From Dimorphilus gyrociliatus (Eukaryota > Annelida > Polychaeta > Dinophilidae), in assembly GCA_904063045.1 (NCBI GenBank), contig CAJFCJ010000068.1, positions 55,257-76,894 of the forward strand: DNA of 21,638 nt. Direction: 5' to 3'. The notes under the pieces are model-generated. The model made no database searches, was not told where the DNA came from, and saw nothing but the letters and a program-made list of their open reading frames with translations. The position numbers and the translations under genes are program-made. Positions 1 through 9,347 of this stretch are shown one piece after another. Numbering within the stretch: the stretch's first letter is position 1; each line of letters starts with the position of its first letter.

Positions 1-141
1 AACAATTGATAAAAAATGATGGTTTGCCTATATCACTTTATTTGCCCCTATTCCAACAGATTTTAAGTCATGATATATAATGACAATGTTAATTACTGTA
101 ATAATCTTTACAATCTATTCAAATAAATTATATTGTTTTAC

Positions 142-147
142 TATAAA
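142..147 (+). promoter_or_regulatory. TATA box of the cationic-peptide gene
   Basis: TATAAA lies 46 nt upstream of the ATG at 188. A start site about 30 nt downstream would leave a very short 5' leader of 10-20 nt. Position and sequence are seen; the function is inferred. Confidence 0.55.
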
Positions 148-187
148 TATCCATGCCACAATCCAGTTTGGCAACCAACTCTTCAAA

Positions 188-577
188 ATGAAAATTTTTG
201 TTGTATCCTTATTTGTGCTATTTGCAATTTACCAAGCTCATGCAAGTGGGTTAATTAGTGATTTGGCTGAAAATCAAATCCCTGATGCTGAAACTGAATC
301 AATTGATTTAAATGAACGTGAAATTGATGAAGAATTGGAAAATGAACTAGCCAAGGTAATACAAACAAAAGCACAATTTTTCACAATTATTTACTTGATT
401 GTTTTAATACAGAGAGGAGTAATGAAATGGATCACCAAACTCTTCAGCAGCAAAAAAGGTATCAGTAAAGCTCAATGTGGACTTTGTGCTGTTGCCCCAG
501 CAACCAAAAGATGCCAAAGAGTCAAAAAATTGTGCCTGATGAAACATAAAATTATCATTCCTTATAGAAAAGTTTGA
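188..577 (+). CDS. Secreted cationic four-cysteine peptide precursor
   Basis: Two exons, 188-355 and 413-577, flank a 57-nt GT-AG phase-0 intron and give a 110-residue precursor. Residues 1-18 or so form a typical signal peptide (basic Lys2, hydrophobic core, QAHA end). Residues about 19-55 are an acidic propiece with 13 Asp/Glu. A Lys-Arg pair at residues 56-57 straddles the splice junction and looks like a proprotein-convertase site. The remaining 53 residues hold 14 Lys/Arg, no Asp/Glu, and four cysteines spaced C-x2-C-x8-C-x6-C, after an amphipathic-looking N-terminal stretch (GVMKWITKLF). This prepro layout is that of secreted antimicrobial or regulatory peptides; I recognise no named family. 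A second internal KR could be another cleavage site. The ATG at 188 is preferred to the in-frame ATG at 80 because only it starts with a signal peptide and it follows the TATA box at a sensible distance. Confidence 0.8.
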   Translation: MKIFVVSLFVLFAIYQAHASGLISDLAENQIPDAETESIDLNEREIDEELENELAKVIQTKAQFFTIIYLIVLIQRGVMKWITKLFSSKKGISKAQCGLCAVAPATKRCQRVKKLCLMKHKIIIPYRKV

Positions 578-592
578 ACAATAATATATGTC

Positions 593-615
593 AATAAAAT
601 TGAGATTTGAATAAA
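593..615 (+). terminator. Two poly(A) signals of the cationic-peptide gene
   Basis: AATAAA occurs at 593-598 and again at 610-615, starting 16 and 33 nt after the TGA stop at 575-577. This gives a compact transcription unit from TATA box to poly(A) signal of under 500 bp. Confidence 0.7.
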
Positions 616-770
616 TATTATCAAGCATATTAAAAAAAATAGTGTTAAAAATATATTAATTTTTCAAATATTCACTTCTAATTTTTTAAATTTCAACTGC
701 TCCATTTATTAAATATATTTTCATATAAATAAATATATTATAACATTCTTTTCGAATTCTCTTACTATAT

Positions 771-840
771 AAGGGACAAGTTTCCCCAAAGAAGGGGACA
801 AGTTTTCCCAAAATAAGGACGAGTTTTCCCAGGGACGTTC
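771..840. repeat. GGAC..GTTTTCCC minisatellite at the broken end of paralog B
   Basis: About three to four imperfect units of 21-23 bp share the core GGACAAGTTTTCCC: cores near 774, 796 and 818, and a partial GGACGTTC at about 833. On the minus strand the units read GGGAAAACTTGTCC and are translated as a repetitive tail on paralog B. The core resembles the unit of the array at 19842-19995 (GGACGTTTTCTCC on the minus strand). Confidence 0.7.
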
Positions 841-1190
841 TTGCATTTAAACAACGAACAATTGTACACTTTGAATAGATTCATTCTAACGTATTCTAAC
901 GAATTGTAATATAAATAGCAGCTTGCATTTGTTTGCAATGTCATATCATCTTCATCATCCTTATTCCAACAATCATATCTTCCATCCTGAAAAGTCCATG
1001 CGGGTCTACATACCCTACCGCAAATGTATTGTTTATCATTCTGACAATAAACGTTAGTTGCATTGAGAGGAAGAGATTCTGAATTAAGAATTCCGTAACA
1101 ATCTTCATCACTCATATCAAAGCAATTTTCTTCAAAATCACAAAATCTTGAACTACTCATACATTGTTTATTCTTGCATAATCTTTCTCT

Positions 1191-1216
1191 TTGATTGATT
1201 GATTGATTGATTGAAT
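1191..1216. repeat. (TTGA)n microsatellite
   Basis: About six tandem TTGA/ATTG units lie in the intron just upstream (minus-strand sense) of the last LDLa exon of paralog B. The tract stops before the polypurine-AG acceptor near 1183. Confidence 0.8.
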
Positions 1217-1807
1217 TGTTTTCATTGCATATACTGATTTATTCAAAACTAAACATACACACACTTACCCTACTCCACACTCTCTATATGCTATTATTTA
1301 AATAGAGACAAAAATAAAATGTTACTAGCTCTAAAAGGCCTACAATCTTAAAATTTCAAAATTTCATACAGCAATTGATCTCATCTGATCCGTCTAAGCA
1401 ATCATCTATGTAGTTGCAAACAAGGAAATTTGAAATAGTTTGATTGTTTGTTAAGCATTCATAGTGGAGAGAATTGTCAGTGGGACATTGAGTTTCATCT
1501 TCATTTGAGAGACAGTCTTGAATTCCATCACAAACATAAGCAATATTAATGAATGTACCATGAGTTGTACATAAAAATAATTGATAATTTAGCCTATTTG
1601 CCTCATGATGATAATTTAAACTTTCACCAAGTAAAACTTCAACTTGAAGAGTTTATTATGAAAAAGAAATTATTTTTGTAAACGTTATTTTTTTTTTCTA
1701 ACTAGAAACCTTTGCTTTGTTTTTTTTGACAAAAAAAATGGTGAAATTTTTGCGACCTTAGGAGACATTGAACGTGAATTGAATCTATTATTTGTACTGA
1801 AATATAA

Positions 1808-1855
1808 CCATCATCATAATCATAATCATAATCATCATTATAATTATCATTCATG
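1808..1855. repeat. (ATAATC)n-like simple repeat
   Basis: Imperfect CATCATAATCATAATC units lie inside an intron of paralog B. No coding or regulatory content is recognised in it. Confidence 0.65.
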
Positions 1856-4603
1856 AAATTCTATCTAGAAAAGTAATAGCTATACTTGAGAATTTTTTAT
1901 GGATGTACCCCAATCCCAACTCAGTCCTTGACCTTGGTCTATTTTTATCATTATTCCTAAGCCTATCATGTAATGAGTTACCTTTTCAATTTGAAACAAA
2001 CATTTGGTAAATCTTGCTCCATATACTTTAATAGTAGAAATTTTTCATTTCACAAAATAAACCAAATTGTTTAATATCTATCTGAGGTGTTAATGGGCGA
2101 TAAATGAACATAAAGTAACATATATGATCAATTATTATTGGATTGGAAAATTTGTTACAATCAAGAACTGTAAATATTTGAATTTTAGCGGTAAATTTCA
2201 TTTAATCTTTGAAATTAACCTTTTCTATCAGATTTTAAGCATTTGATACTAGTTCTATAGACAAATGCACCCTTTCTACGGAAAAGGAGATAATAGAAGA
2301 TAATAGATTTGGTAAATTTTGAAATAGTTTACATTTCCCTTGTTAAAATACAATGTTCGATGTTTGATGAATTTTGAAAACAAGTAATTTTCCCCAAAAC
2401 ATAATGCCAGTCTGAAATATCGGAAGTTATAACAGAGTTCCATAACTAAATCCAAAGAAGGTACATATCTTTTGTATAGTAATATATGACATTTTTTGTA
2501 CTGTCATGTAGACATTTGCATCATTATACTGAAATTCACCAATAAACTCGTTCGGATGACTATGACTCTCATTTATGTAAATACTCTCCAAGCTTATTAA
2601 ATTATGTAACCTAGATTCTTTATGAATAGAATATTTATCAATGGTTAGCTATTGAAAATTTCTCCATTAATTACTTCTTGGAACATTTTTTTGAAATTCT
2701 GGATTGTAGAACAATAGTCTATTATTCAATGGATTTAAATCACAGCTTATATCATTGTTTAATAGTCTACATTGGTGGAGAGCAGGAAATTTGATCTATA
2801 GAATAAAACATTAAACAACTCAAGCGATATTAAAGGATTATAGAGATTGCATTCAAAAAGGTGAACATATTTTTTCTATAGTGAAAGTACTAAAGGACAG
2901 ACAGCAGCTCCCCCTATTATTCAAAATAGTACCTGATCAAGTTGTGGATGCTCGAAATATTTGGTATAATGAACAGAATATGACATGTTTAATTGTTTAC
3001 ACATGAAAGCTGTTACATATACTCTGTTCTCTTCAGTCAATTTTGCTGTTGGAAAAATTCCATATGTTTTTGATACTGCTAGATAGTTGAACTTTTTAAT
3101 GGGTGGTGGCAAGGGAAATAGACAAAAAGACAAAAATGAAGAAAGTAGCAAAAATATAAAAAAATATCTCTTACAAGAAACATTTTTCTTGAAATACTTT
3201 AAAGTTGTGATGAGAGATCCTCCATTTTCTAATTTATAACTATAACGTAAATTTCTGTCTTAAGTTTGTTGTATATGAATTTTTGAGATGAGGACAACTC
3301 AGTCACCTATTTCCTGAATAGGCTGATTGAAATTTATTAAGATGAGTTGTTTATATTATATAAACTCTTCAAAACAGATTTAATCATCGTTCAAGTGAAC
3401 TGATCAAATTCAACCAGCTCAGAAATCTGGGTCAGGTTGTCCTTATCATTGAAAACTCTATTTTTTAAGGCTGACAGGAAACAATTTTTGATTATATTAT
3501 CGCCACAGTTAAGGTAAACCATGTCAACTTTTTCAACTAGATTTTTATAATAGATGAAAGAGTATAGTGGATCATATCCAAATTCTCCACAAAATTGACT
3601 CAATTGCAAAGGAGACTGGTAACCGTATTTCAAAAACCAGGATTCAGTATCTTCATAGTCATTTGAATCAATCATCTTTATTTCTCCTATAATTGATTCT
3701 TTCTCTTCTAAGATATTAGTTAGTTGAAATTTTGCTTGTTCAAAATTTATTGATGCTTGAAAGACACATAATATAATTATACATTTCTTAATACATCAAT
3801 TGTTAAGGACATTACCATTTCTTATTTTGCTACAAGCTGGGCTGGCAACATAGAATTTAACTTCATGAAGAGTTGAAGTTAGTTGACAATCTGTAATTTT
3901 AACACTTTTCCTCTTTTGACAATTGCTAATAAAATGTGTGACGTCATTGGCCCATCTCTTCTCGCATTTATGTTTAACTGCAAATTTTGATACTGCATCA
4001 CAGATCATTTTGCAGGCTAGAGACAATTCTATTTCGTTAGCGAAAGCGGGTGCAATAATACCATATGATTTTGATTTGAGTGTAAATGGTGGAACAGACA
4101 AACCAAACATTCTTAAATAGGGATAAAAAGCTCCATTAACAGAATTATTAATAATTAAAATGTCTGTTGAATTAAAAAGAAATTTGAGAAATTTTTGAAA
4201 ATTTTCATAGATTTAATTATCTTGAATTAGGATTTACCTTTAAAATCCTGAAAAGTACAAATGAAATATCTAGTTGAAACATTCCTTTCAATTTCAACAA
4301 GTTTAAAGCTGTTTGATTGTTTGTTTGAGATGAATTCAATTCCATTATTTTCTATTTTTAATGATGTTATACTACAACAAATAAATTTGCTTTGGTTGCA
4401 TATTGCCTTTGATAGGAAAGAATTTTTAATAATGGCGAAATTCTTTTCATTTTTCCTTAAAAACAATCGATAAGCATTGTTTTCCACTTGTGTTGCGAAA
4501 TAATCTATATTAAAAATGTATTGGTAACATAAATCCATATTTAAATATACTAATTTCGGATTTTGTTGATCAATGCCCAGAGTTTTTTTGCTTCTCTACC
4601 AAC

Positions 4604-5154
4604 TAAACCTTAATTTTAGACCTACCCAATCGTAAATCAATTCAACACCAGACAAAAAATTATGGGCATTTTTCAACAGCCTATTTGAAATTGAAGAAAT
4701 TTCAACACTAAATCAATCTGTTCAATTTTATGACAATTAATTAAAAAATTGCCAATTCCTCTAGCCATATTTCCATTTAAAAGACAGCCTTTAAAATGAA
4801 TTTCTACCAGAGTAGGAATACAACTATTGAGTCCTTTCAAAATAGTTAATAAACTCTCTTTTAAATCTTTTTCAAGGAAAAGTCACCTTTTTGTAAAGAG
4901 GAGCACTCCTTTAGTAAATCTCCAACACTCTTGCTGTTATTTCCATTCAGATTGCAATTGCAAAAGTCTATAGCTTTAAGTTGAATTGATGATGTTAAAA
5001 GCGCTTGGCAAATTTTGGGTAAAAAATGTCCAACAGCAGGATTCCAACCTAAGTGAATTTTTTCAATTTTTGAACAGTGAATAAGAAGACTTGATAGGGT
5101 TTTGTAGTTATTCTCGCTAGAAAGAGTGTATTGGAGAGAAGCTTGGTAGCTGGT
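4604..5154 (-). pseudogene. Ribonuclease-inhibitor-type LRR gene fragment
   Basis: Translation of the minus strand from about 5152 to 4880 gives two regular repeats of 28-30 residues. They have cores such as LLIHCSKIEKIHLGWNP and LKAIDFCNCNLN, the consonant pattern of RI-like LRRs seen in NLR and F-box LRR proteins. The frame then shifts near 4880-4890, and a second open piece (to about 4690) carries two more units including IEQIDL. It shifts again near 4725 for a last piece to about 4604. With no start codon, no other domain and two frame breaks it is a decayed fragment. It begins directly at the CCCTAA/TTAGGG tract at 5155. Which parent protein it came from cannot be decided. Confidence 0.65.
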
Positions 5155-5172
5155 GGGTTAGGGTTAGGGTTA
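5155..5172. repeat. TTAGGG telomere-like tract
   Basis: Three consecutive GGGTTA units sit exactly between the minus-strand LRR fragment and the plus-strand PAN fragment. This is the common animal telomere motif at an internal position. Confidence 0.8.
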
Positions 5173-5175
5173 AAC

Positions 5176-5513
5176 ATATAAAGACTTTTGAAGAGGTACA
5201 TGATTTTTATCATCTAAAAGTTGTTATAAAAGGTTTTAATGCAGCTGAACGAAATGTTTGTGAAGAGAATTGTCTTCCATTTCCAAACTGTGCTGGTTAT
5301 ATAATACATGAGAGTAGGTGTAAATATTTCATTTCTGGTTATAAAAGCTACAGTACAAGTAAGCACTTGCTGAAAAATATAAATGTTCAGCTGGAAATGG
5401 TATTGCAATGAAGGAAACTGCAAATGTTTTAGACTGTAAAAATGAATGCAACAAGTTAGATAATTGTGTTGGATTCTCATTCAATAATCCTGGCCTAAAC
5501 TCTAACCCTTTAA
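5176..5513 (+). pseudogene. PAN/apple-domain gene fragment
   Basis: The plus strand from about 5185 encodes a cysteine pattern typical of PAN/apple modules: NVCEENCLPFPNCAGY, then a later Cys-Lys-Tyr. After a possible 32-nt intron (5361-5392, GTAAGC..TTCAG) the frame continues into a second half-module with CKNEC and DNCVGFSFNN. PAN domains bind carbohydrate or protein ligands in secreted and surface proteins. The fragment has no start codon or signal peptide. It is bordered on the left by TTAGGG units and on the right (about 5491-5508) by CCTAAACTCTAACCC, so it looks like a gene piece caught between telomere-like tracts. It could instead be internal exons of a gene whose introns contain those tracts. 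Confidence 0.6.
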
Positions 5514-6277
5514 ATTTTGCAACACAATCATTTTAATCATTTGGGTACCACGTTGCTGGCGTCGAACAAGTTCAAGATCATGCATAAAATCTGTATATTA
5601 ACTAATTCATTTATCTTCTCATTCTCATCTTTCTCTTTAGAATTGGATGAGTATGAATTCGGTATCCAATCAACACATACTGTTGTCTAAGTGAAAGACA
5701 ATTTTATCATTTTGAATTTTCAAGCTAGAGGCGAAAGGAATAACCAATCAACGATTGGTTGTCAATCTCTAACTCTTTGGCAATAATTTAAAGGGAAATG
5801 AAACAGTGAAGATGTATACAATACAATTCAGAATAAGGAGAATTATCGATTCAGAACGTTATGTTCCGTTATGCTTAAACGAATTGAAATTTTTACAATC
5901 TTCATCATAATCTATAGGCATTTATTAAAAAAATATTTTCTTACATCTTATTTAGACACGTGATCTTCTTTTTAAACCGTGTACCACAAATCAACACTAA
6001 AAAATGTATTTATTCTTTGTTTTAATAAATGGCTTCTGTTTTGTGTTCAACTTTATTGTTCATAATAAAAAAGAACTTGAAATATTCTCTTATTCCTTAT
6101 TCAACTGCTGAATGCAAAAAATTCAATGTCTAGTATTCATGTAAATCTATAAAAATTTCTATCTATCTGTCTGTTGATGATGTAATAACATCGGTATGTA
6201 GAGAGACACTAGTATTCTCAATAGACAGTTTTCATATGATGTTGTTTGGAAGATGAGATACTTGAAAAAGAAAAAAT
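5514..6277. other. Non-coding stretch left of the mariner element
   Basis: I see no convincing gene. A possible splice acceptor with a short open piece (LDEYEFGIQ) lies at about 5640-5690, but it has no recognisable domain. The sequence is AT-rich apart from a slightly GC-richer patch at 5545-5580. Confidence 0.5.
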
Positions 6278-6279
6278 TA

Positions 6280-6311
6280 TTAGGTACGATCAAAAAGTTT
6301 CAAAGTATGTG
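6280..6311 (+). repeat. Left terminal inverted repeat of mariner
   Basis: Begins TTAGGTACGATCAAAAAG and pairs with 7557-7588 at 30 of 32 positions. Mismatches are at the 13th and 26th bases. It is preceded by TA at 6278-6279. Confidence 0.95.
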
Positions 6312-6403
6312 TTTTTTTTCATTAGAAATGTTTGATGAAATGTATTAATTTTTGTGTATGTTATAGCCTATAGTCTACTCTACAAATGTTAATAATTCAA
6401 TTT

Positions 6404-7416
6404 TTAATAGTCCCCTCCTTTCTCTATGCAAGCGTGCCATTTGCTAGGAAGTAGATTAAGGCCATTCTGGTAAAAGGAGGTTAGTTTTCTCCTTATAAAA
6501 TCTTTTACATCTTTTTTTAATTGCTCCAAATTTTGGTATCCTCTGATATGGTCCTTCAATCTTCCAAAAAGATAATAGTCAGAGGGAGCCAAATCAGGGC
6601 TGTATGCTGGGTGAGGGCACAATGACCACCCTTGGTCTCTTATGAAATCTGTTGTGTAGAGACTTGTATGTGGTCTTGCATTATCATGCTGCAATATTAT
6701 TTGTTTTCCAGGTCTAATTCTATGTAATCTCTTCCTTAGTCTCTTTAGGGTCTCAACATATTGTATTGAGTTAACTACCTTACCATACTCCATGAATTCT
6801 ATGTGGATTAAACCTGAACAGTCCCAAAAAACTGAGCACATTAGTTTTTCAGCTGACTTAGTCAGTTTAAGCTTCTTTTCAAGTGGAGATGAGGTGTGCT
6901 TATATGTCAAAGAAGACCTTTTAGATTCTGGATCATACAGGTGTACCCAGGTTTCAATTTTTTCTAAAAAGTCTTTTCCTTCTGCTGTGTATCTTTGGAG
7001 TAGCTCTGTATAATGACTCACCCTTATCTGCTTCTGGTCCATATTGAGAGCATAAGGAATCCATTTTGCACAGATCTTTCTGTACCCCAGCTCCTTTATA
7101 ATTTTTCCTACAGCCTCTTGACAAATTTCTAATTTTTTGGCAATTGCTGTCTGAGAAATGGTCTGACCTTCTCTGATAAGCCAGTCAATTGTTTCTCTGC
7201 TCTGACTTGTTACAGCTGTCCTTGGATGACCAGATCTTGGCAAGTCTTCAAAATTTTTTCTTCCTTTTTTATGTCAGATACCTACCTTCTTATGGAACAT
7301 TCACTCAGAGTTGCATCCCCTCAATAGCTTTTTAACCGCTTATAAATTTGTTTAGGAGAGACCTTCTCATTCACTAAAAATGCAATGATTTGTCATTGAT
7401 CAGAACATGTGCACAT
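6404..7416 (-). pseudogene. mariner transposase, degenerate
   Basis: The long open part (stop at 6404-6406, open back to 7274) shows mariner landmarks: DLPRSGHPRTAV linker, WVHLYDPESKR, the second catalytic Asp in HDNARPH, and the third in YSPDLAPSDYYLF. Exactly 34 residues separate those two Asp (D34D class). The first catalytic Asp is missing: the usual TGDETW context reads as KIETW, as if about four codons were deleted in frame. Upstream, the N-terminal helix-turn-helix (FLVNEKVSPKQIYKRL) is readable to an ATG at 7416. It is broken by TGA near 7394 and 7325, by TAG near 7292 where mariners have Trp, and by a frameshift in the A-run near 7265. The enzyme cannot be functional. Confidence 0.92.
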
Positions 7417-7556
7417 GACTTGCAGTTGCTTACACCAAAATAAATTTGTAATGGCTCAACAGAATTGAATGAAAGTTTGCACGATGAAAGTTTACTAATT
7501 TACTAAGATATTTGGAAAGTATCAATGATAGTAGTCGAGCTGTTTTAAAATTACAG

Positions 7557-7588
7557 CACATAGTTTGAAACTTTTCGATCGTACCTAA
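7557..7588 (-). repeat. Right terminal inverted repeat of mariner
   Basis: Reverse complement begins TTAGGTACGATCGAAAAG and matches the left repeat. It is followed by TA at 7589-7590. Confidence 0.95.
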
Positions 7589-7649
7589 TATATAAACTGA
7601 TAAATGCTTAAAGATGATTGACTTTCTCATATATAATTTGACCATTTGA

Positions 7650-8530
7650 ATGGCTGTAAGAATGAATAGGCTGTTTTATTGGATTATGATACTCTTTGCA
7701 AATTGCTGTAATTCACAATAAGATAAATATAAACATGTGAATATTGCTTACAAACAATTTTCAAAGATGTCATCAATGCTATCTACAACTTTTGATTATT
7801 TAGCTGTTAATGGAAGATTTCAACCTGTTTATGTTAATTATAAAAGTTGTAGTCATACTCAAACTACAGGAAACATCATGGTTTCTTATTCAATTTGAGA
7901 GATCTTATATTATTGGAACCATAAGAATTGTAAACAGGGCAACATCACTGGAAAAACTGGATAATTTAATTGTTGGCACCAAATTATCAAGAGATATTTC
8001 AACAATAGATGTCAATCAATTCAAAACGTTTTTTTTCCTTAACAATACTGTTGATTCCGCTCGTTCTAAAGCAATAAATTAGAATGACACACTGCATTAC
8101 GCAAGTACAGTTATTTTTTATAGAAAGATACATGACGTGTTAAATCTATGTCAAATTGAAATATGGTGTTTGCCAAATATTGCTAAAAATAAACAAGCAA
8201 CCGGAAGTAGTCATCATCCAAGCATATCAAATCATGCAGTCACGCTTGATGGCGAAGTTAATTGGACATTTGGCAAAAGTGGTATAATGTGTGTTCATAC
8301 ATCATATACTGCTAACCAAAATAAGAATTATGTATATATTTTCACTAATAAACCTACTAAAACAACAATTAAAATGTGAATCTCATTTTTAACACTTATG
8401 TTTATCATTTCCTATATTAAAATAGGCCCTTGGCCGTTTTCTACAGGTCCCGAAATTTCCTTATCTCCTCTGCTAATAGTAAGACTAATCTGGCTTTGAT
8501 AGATGGAGAATTTAAGATTATCATAATTAT
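7650..8530 (+). pseudogene. F-type lectin (fucolectin/FTP-domain) gene, damaged
   Basis: An ATG at 7650 opens a signal-peptide-like exon (MAVRMNRLFYWIMILFANCC). From about 7770 the frames encode an F-type lectin domain: SSMLSTTFDYLAVNG, SCSHTQTTGN, then SWFLIQFERSYIIGTIRIVN, matching the family's AVDG, WWxVDLG and I..V.IYNR strands. The domain closes with LNLCQIEIWC (family LCEVEV) at about 8145. A second domain starts at once (NIAKNKQATGSS, AVTLDGEVNW), and a possible third start is at 8440-8530 (NLALIDGEF). F-type lectins bind fucose as secreted recognition proteins; the HX..RXDX..R ligand triad is not clearly preserved here. Defects: TAA at the end of the signal exon unless spliced, a one-base shift near 7875, and an in-frame TAG at 8080-8082 with the domain resuming in the same frame. 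Confidence 0.7.
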
Positions 8531-8539
8531 TTTCATAAA

Positions 8540-9347
8540 TAAAATTCTAACTTTTTCTATAAAAATTGAATGATTTTCAACAACTATAATAGAGATCTCT
8601 ACCCGTTTTCTATAAAATACATAGTATATACAATTTGAATTATTTAGAATGAGACTGTAAGAGTTTGCCTCTTGACCTAATTTCTAATATTTAATCTTTT
8701 ATTGATGCTCAATACTGTTGCCAAAGTAAAGAATTTAGTGTAAAAATTCAAATATTTGTATGGGGTTTATTAATTTCTAAGCAAAGAGTCTCCTTTAATA
8801 CAATGTTGTGTACAAGTTGTTTTTCTTCAAATTGATCAATTGTTGAATAAATATTCCAATTGATTGTATATCATTCATTTGAAAATGAAAAGTAAGAACT
8901 GAGTATCTTTTCCAATAGACATAAAATTTTTTTCTCTCTGTCTAATAGAAAAAACAAATAGTGTTTGTTTTTCATGATTGAAATTATCTTTAAAATACAT
9001 GATAAGAAATATTTTCAACTCTTAGATATCCTCTAAATGACAAATTTTGTTTGTGTAAGAAACAGCAGGCAGTACAAACATGCTTAATACATTTTAGAAA
9101 ATTGGAATTTTTTAAAATATAATAATCAATAGGCCATCCGGAAGTAGAACTATAGAATTGCAGACAACTAATATGATTATTGTCGTATTCATTCATAAAT
9201 GAAGCAACTGATTAGGGAAAATGTTTCAGCAATGATTTCTACAGGAAAATGAAATTTGATGTACTTGCCACTTTCACCAATATATTGTTGAATCTTTTCT
9301 CTTTTCATTTTTCCTAAGAATAATACAATTGCATAATTAGGAAGAGA
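8540..9347. other. Intergenic, no clear gene
   Basis: AT-rich DNA lies between the lectin and the 3' end of paralog C. A 68-residue minus-strand open frame at 8990-9196 contains five cysteines including CTACC and could be a worn cysteine-rich module, but I cannot assign it. No poly(A) hexamer is obvious just past the stop at 9348. Confidence 0.45.

Larger units (their letters stand above)
838..4556 (-). pseudogene. Paralog B: SRCR-like / LDLa receptor ectodomain, truncated
   Basis: This is a chain of exons with short introns. Supported exons are up to about 4556-4238, 4163-3816, 3755 to about 3411, about 3090-2933, 2795-2675, 2617-2333, 2275-2220, 2167 to about 1960, about 1785-1715, about 1655-1366 and about 1182-838. 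Introns of 74, 60, 57 and 52 nt have matching phases. The first exons encode diverged scavenger-receptor-like modules: a [IVL]CxxxGF/GY core followed by paired cysteines (for example LNCGDNIIKNC at about 3490-3530). The last two exons encode LDLa repeats with CDGIQDC and DCLDGSDE-type calcium motifs. Frame is lost by one missing base near 2437-2440 and probably again near 1995. Coding stops inside the fifth LDLa, where the minisatellite begins, so no LRR or 7TM follows. No signal peptide is visible at the upstream end. The strand, modules and order match paralog D. The secreted or surface role is inferred. Confidence 0.7.
6280..7588 (-). mobile_element. mariner (IS630-Tc1-mariner) transposon, complete ends, inactive
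   Basis: The 1309-bp element is bounded by 32-nt terminal inverted repeats that start TTAGGTACGATC and match at 30 of 32 positions. TA target-site duplications sit at 6278-6279 and 7589-7590. It contains a damaged D,D34D mariner transposase on the minus strand. Size, terminal TTAGG and TA duplication are all standard for mariner. It lies 61 bp upstream of the F-type lectin start codon. Confidence 0.95.

Noticed and set aside
80-187. In-frame upstream ATG at 80 extending the cationic peptide
   Set aside because: The extension lies upstream of and across the TATA box and has no signal peptide at its start; the ATG at 188 has one.
404-628. Minus-strand open frame over the peptide gene
   Set aside because: Shadow of the plus-strand exon with no domain or splice support.
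5214-5480. Minus-strand open frame of 88 codons
   Set aside because: Antisense of the PAN fragment, whose plus-strand cysteine pattern is meaningful.
6792-7013. Plus-strand open frame inside mariner
   Set aside because: Antisense of the transposase.
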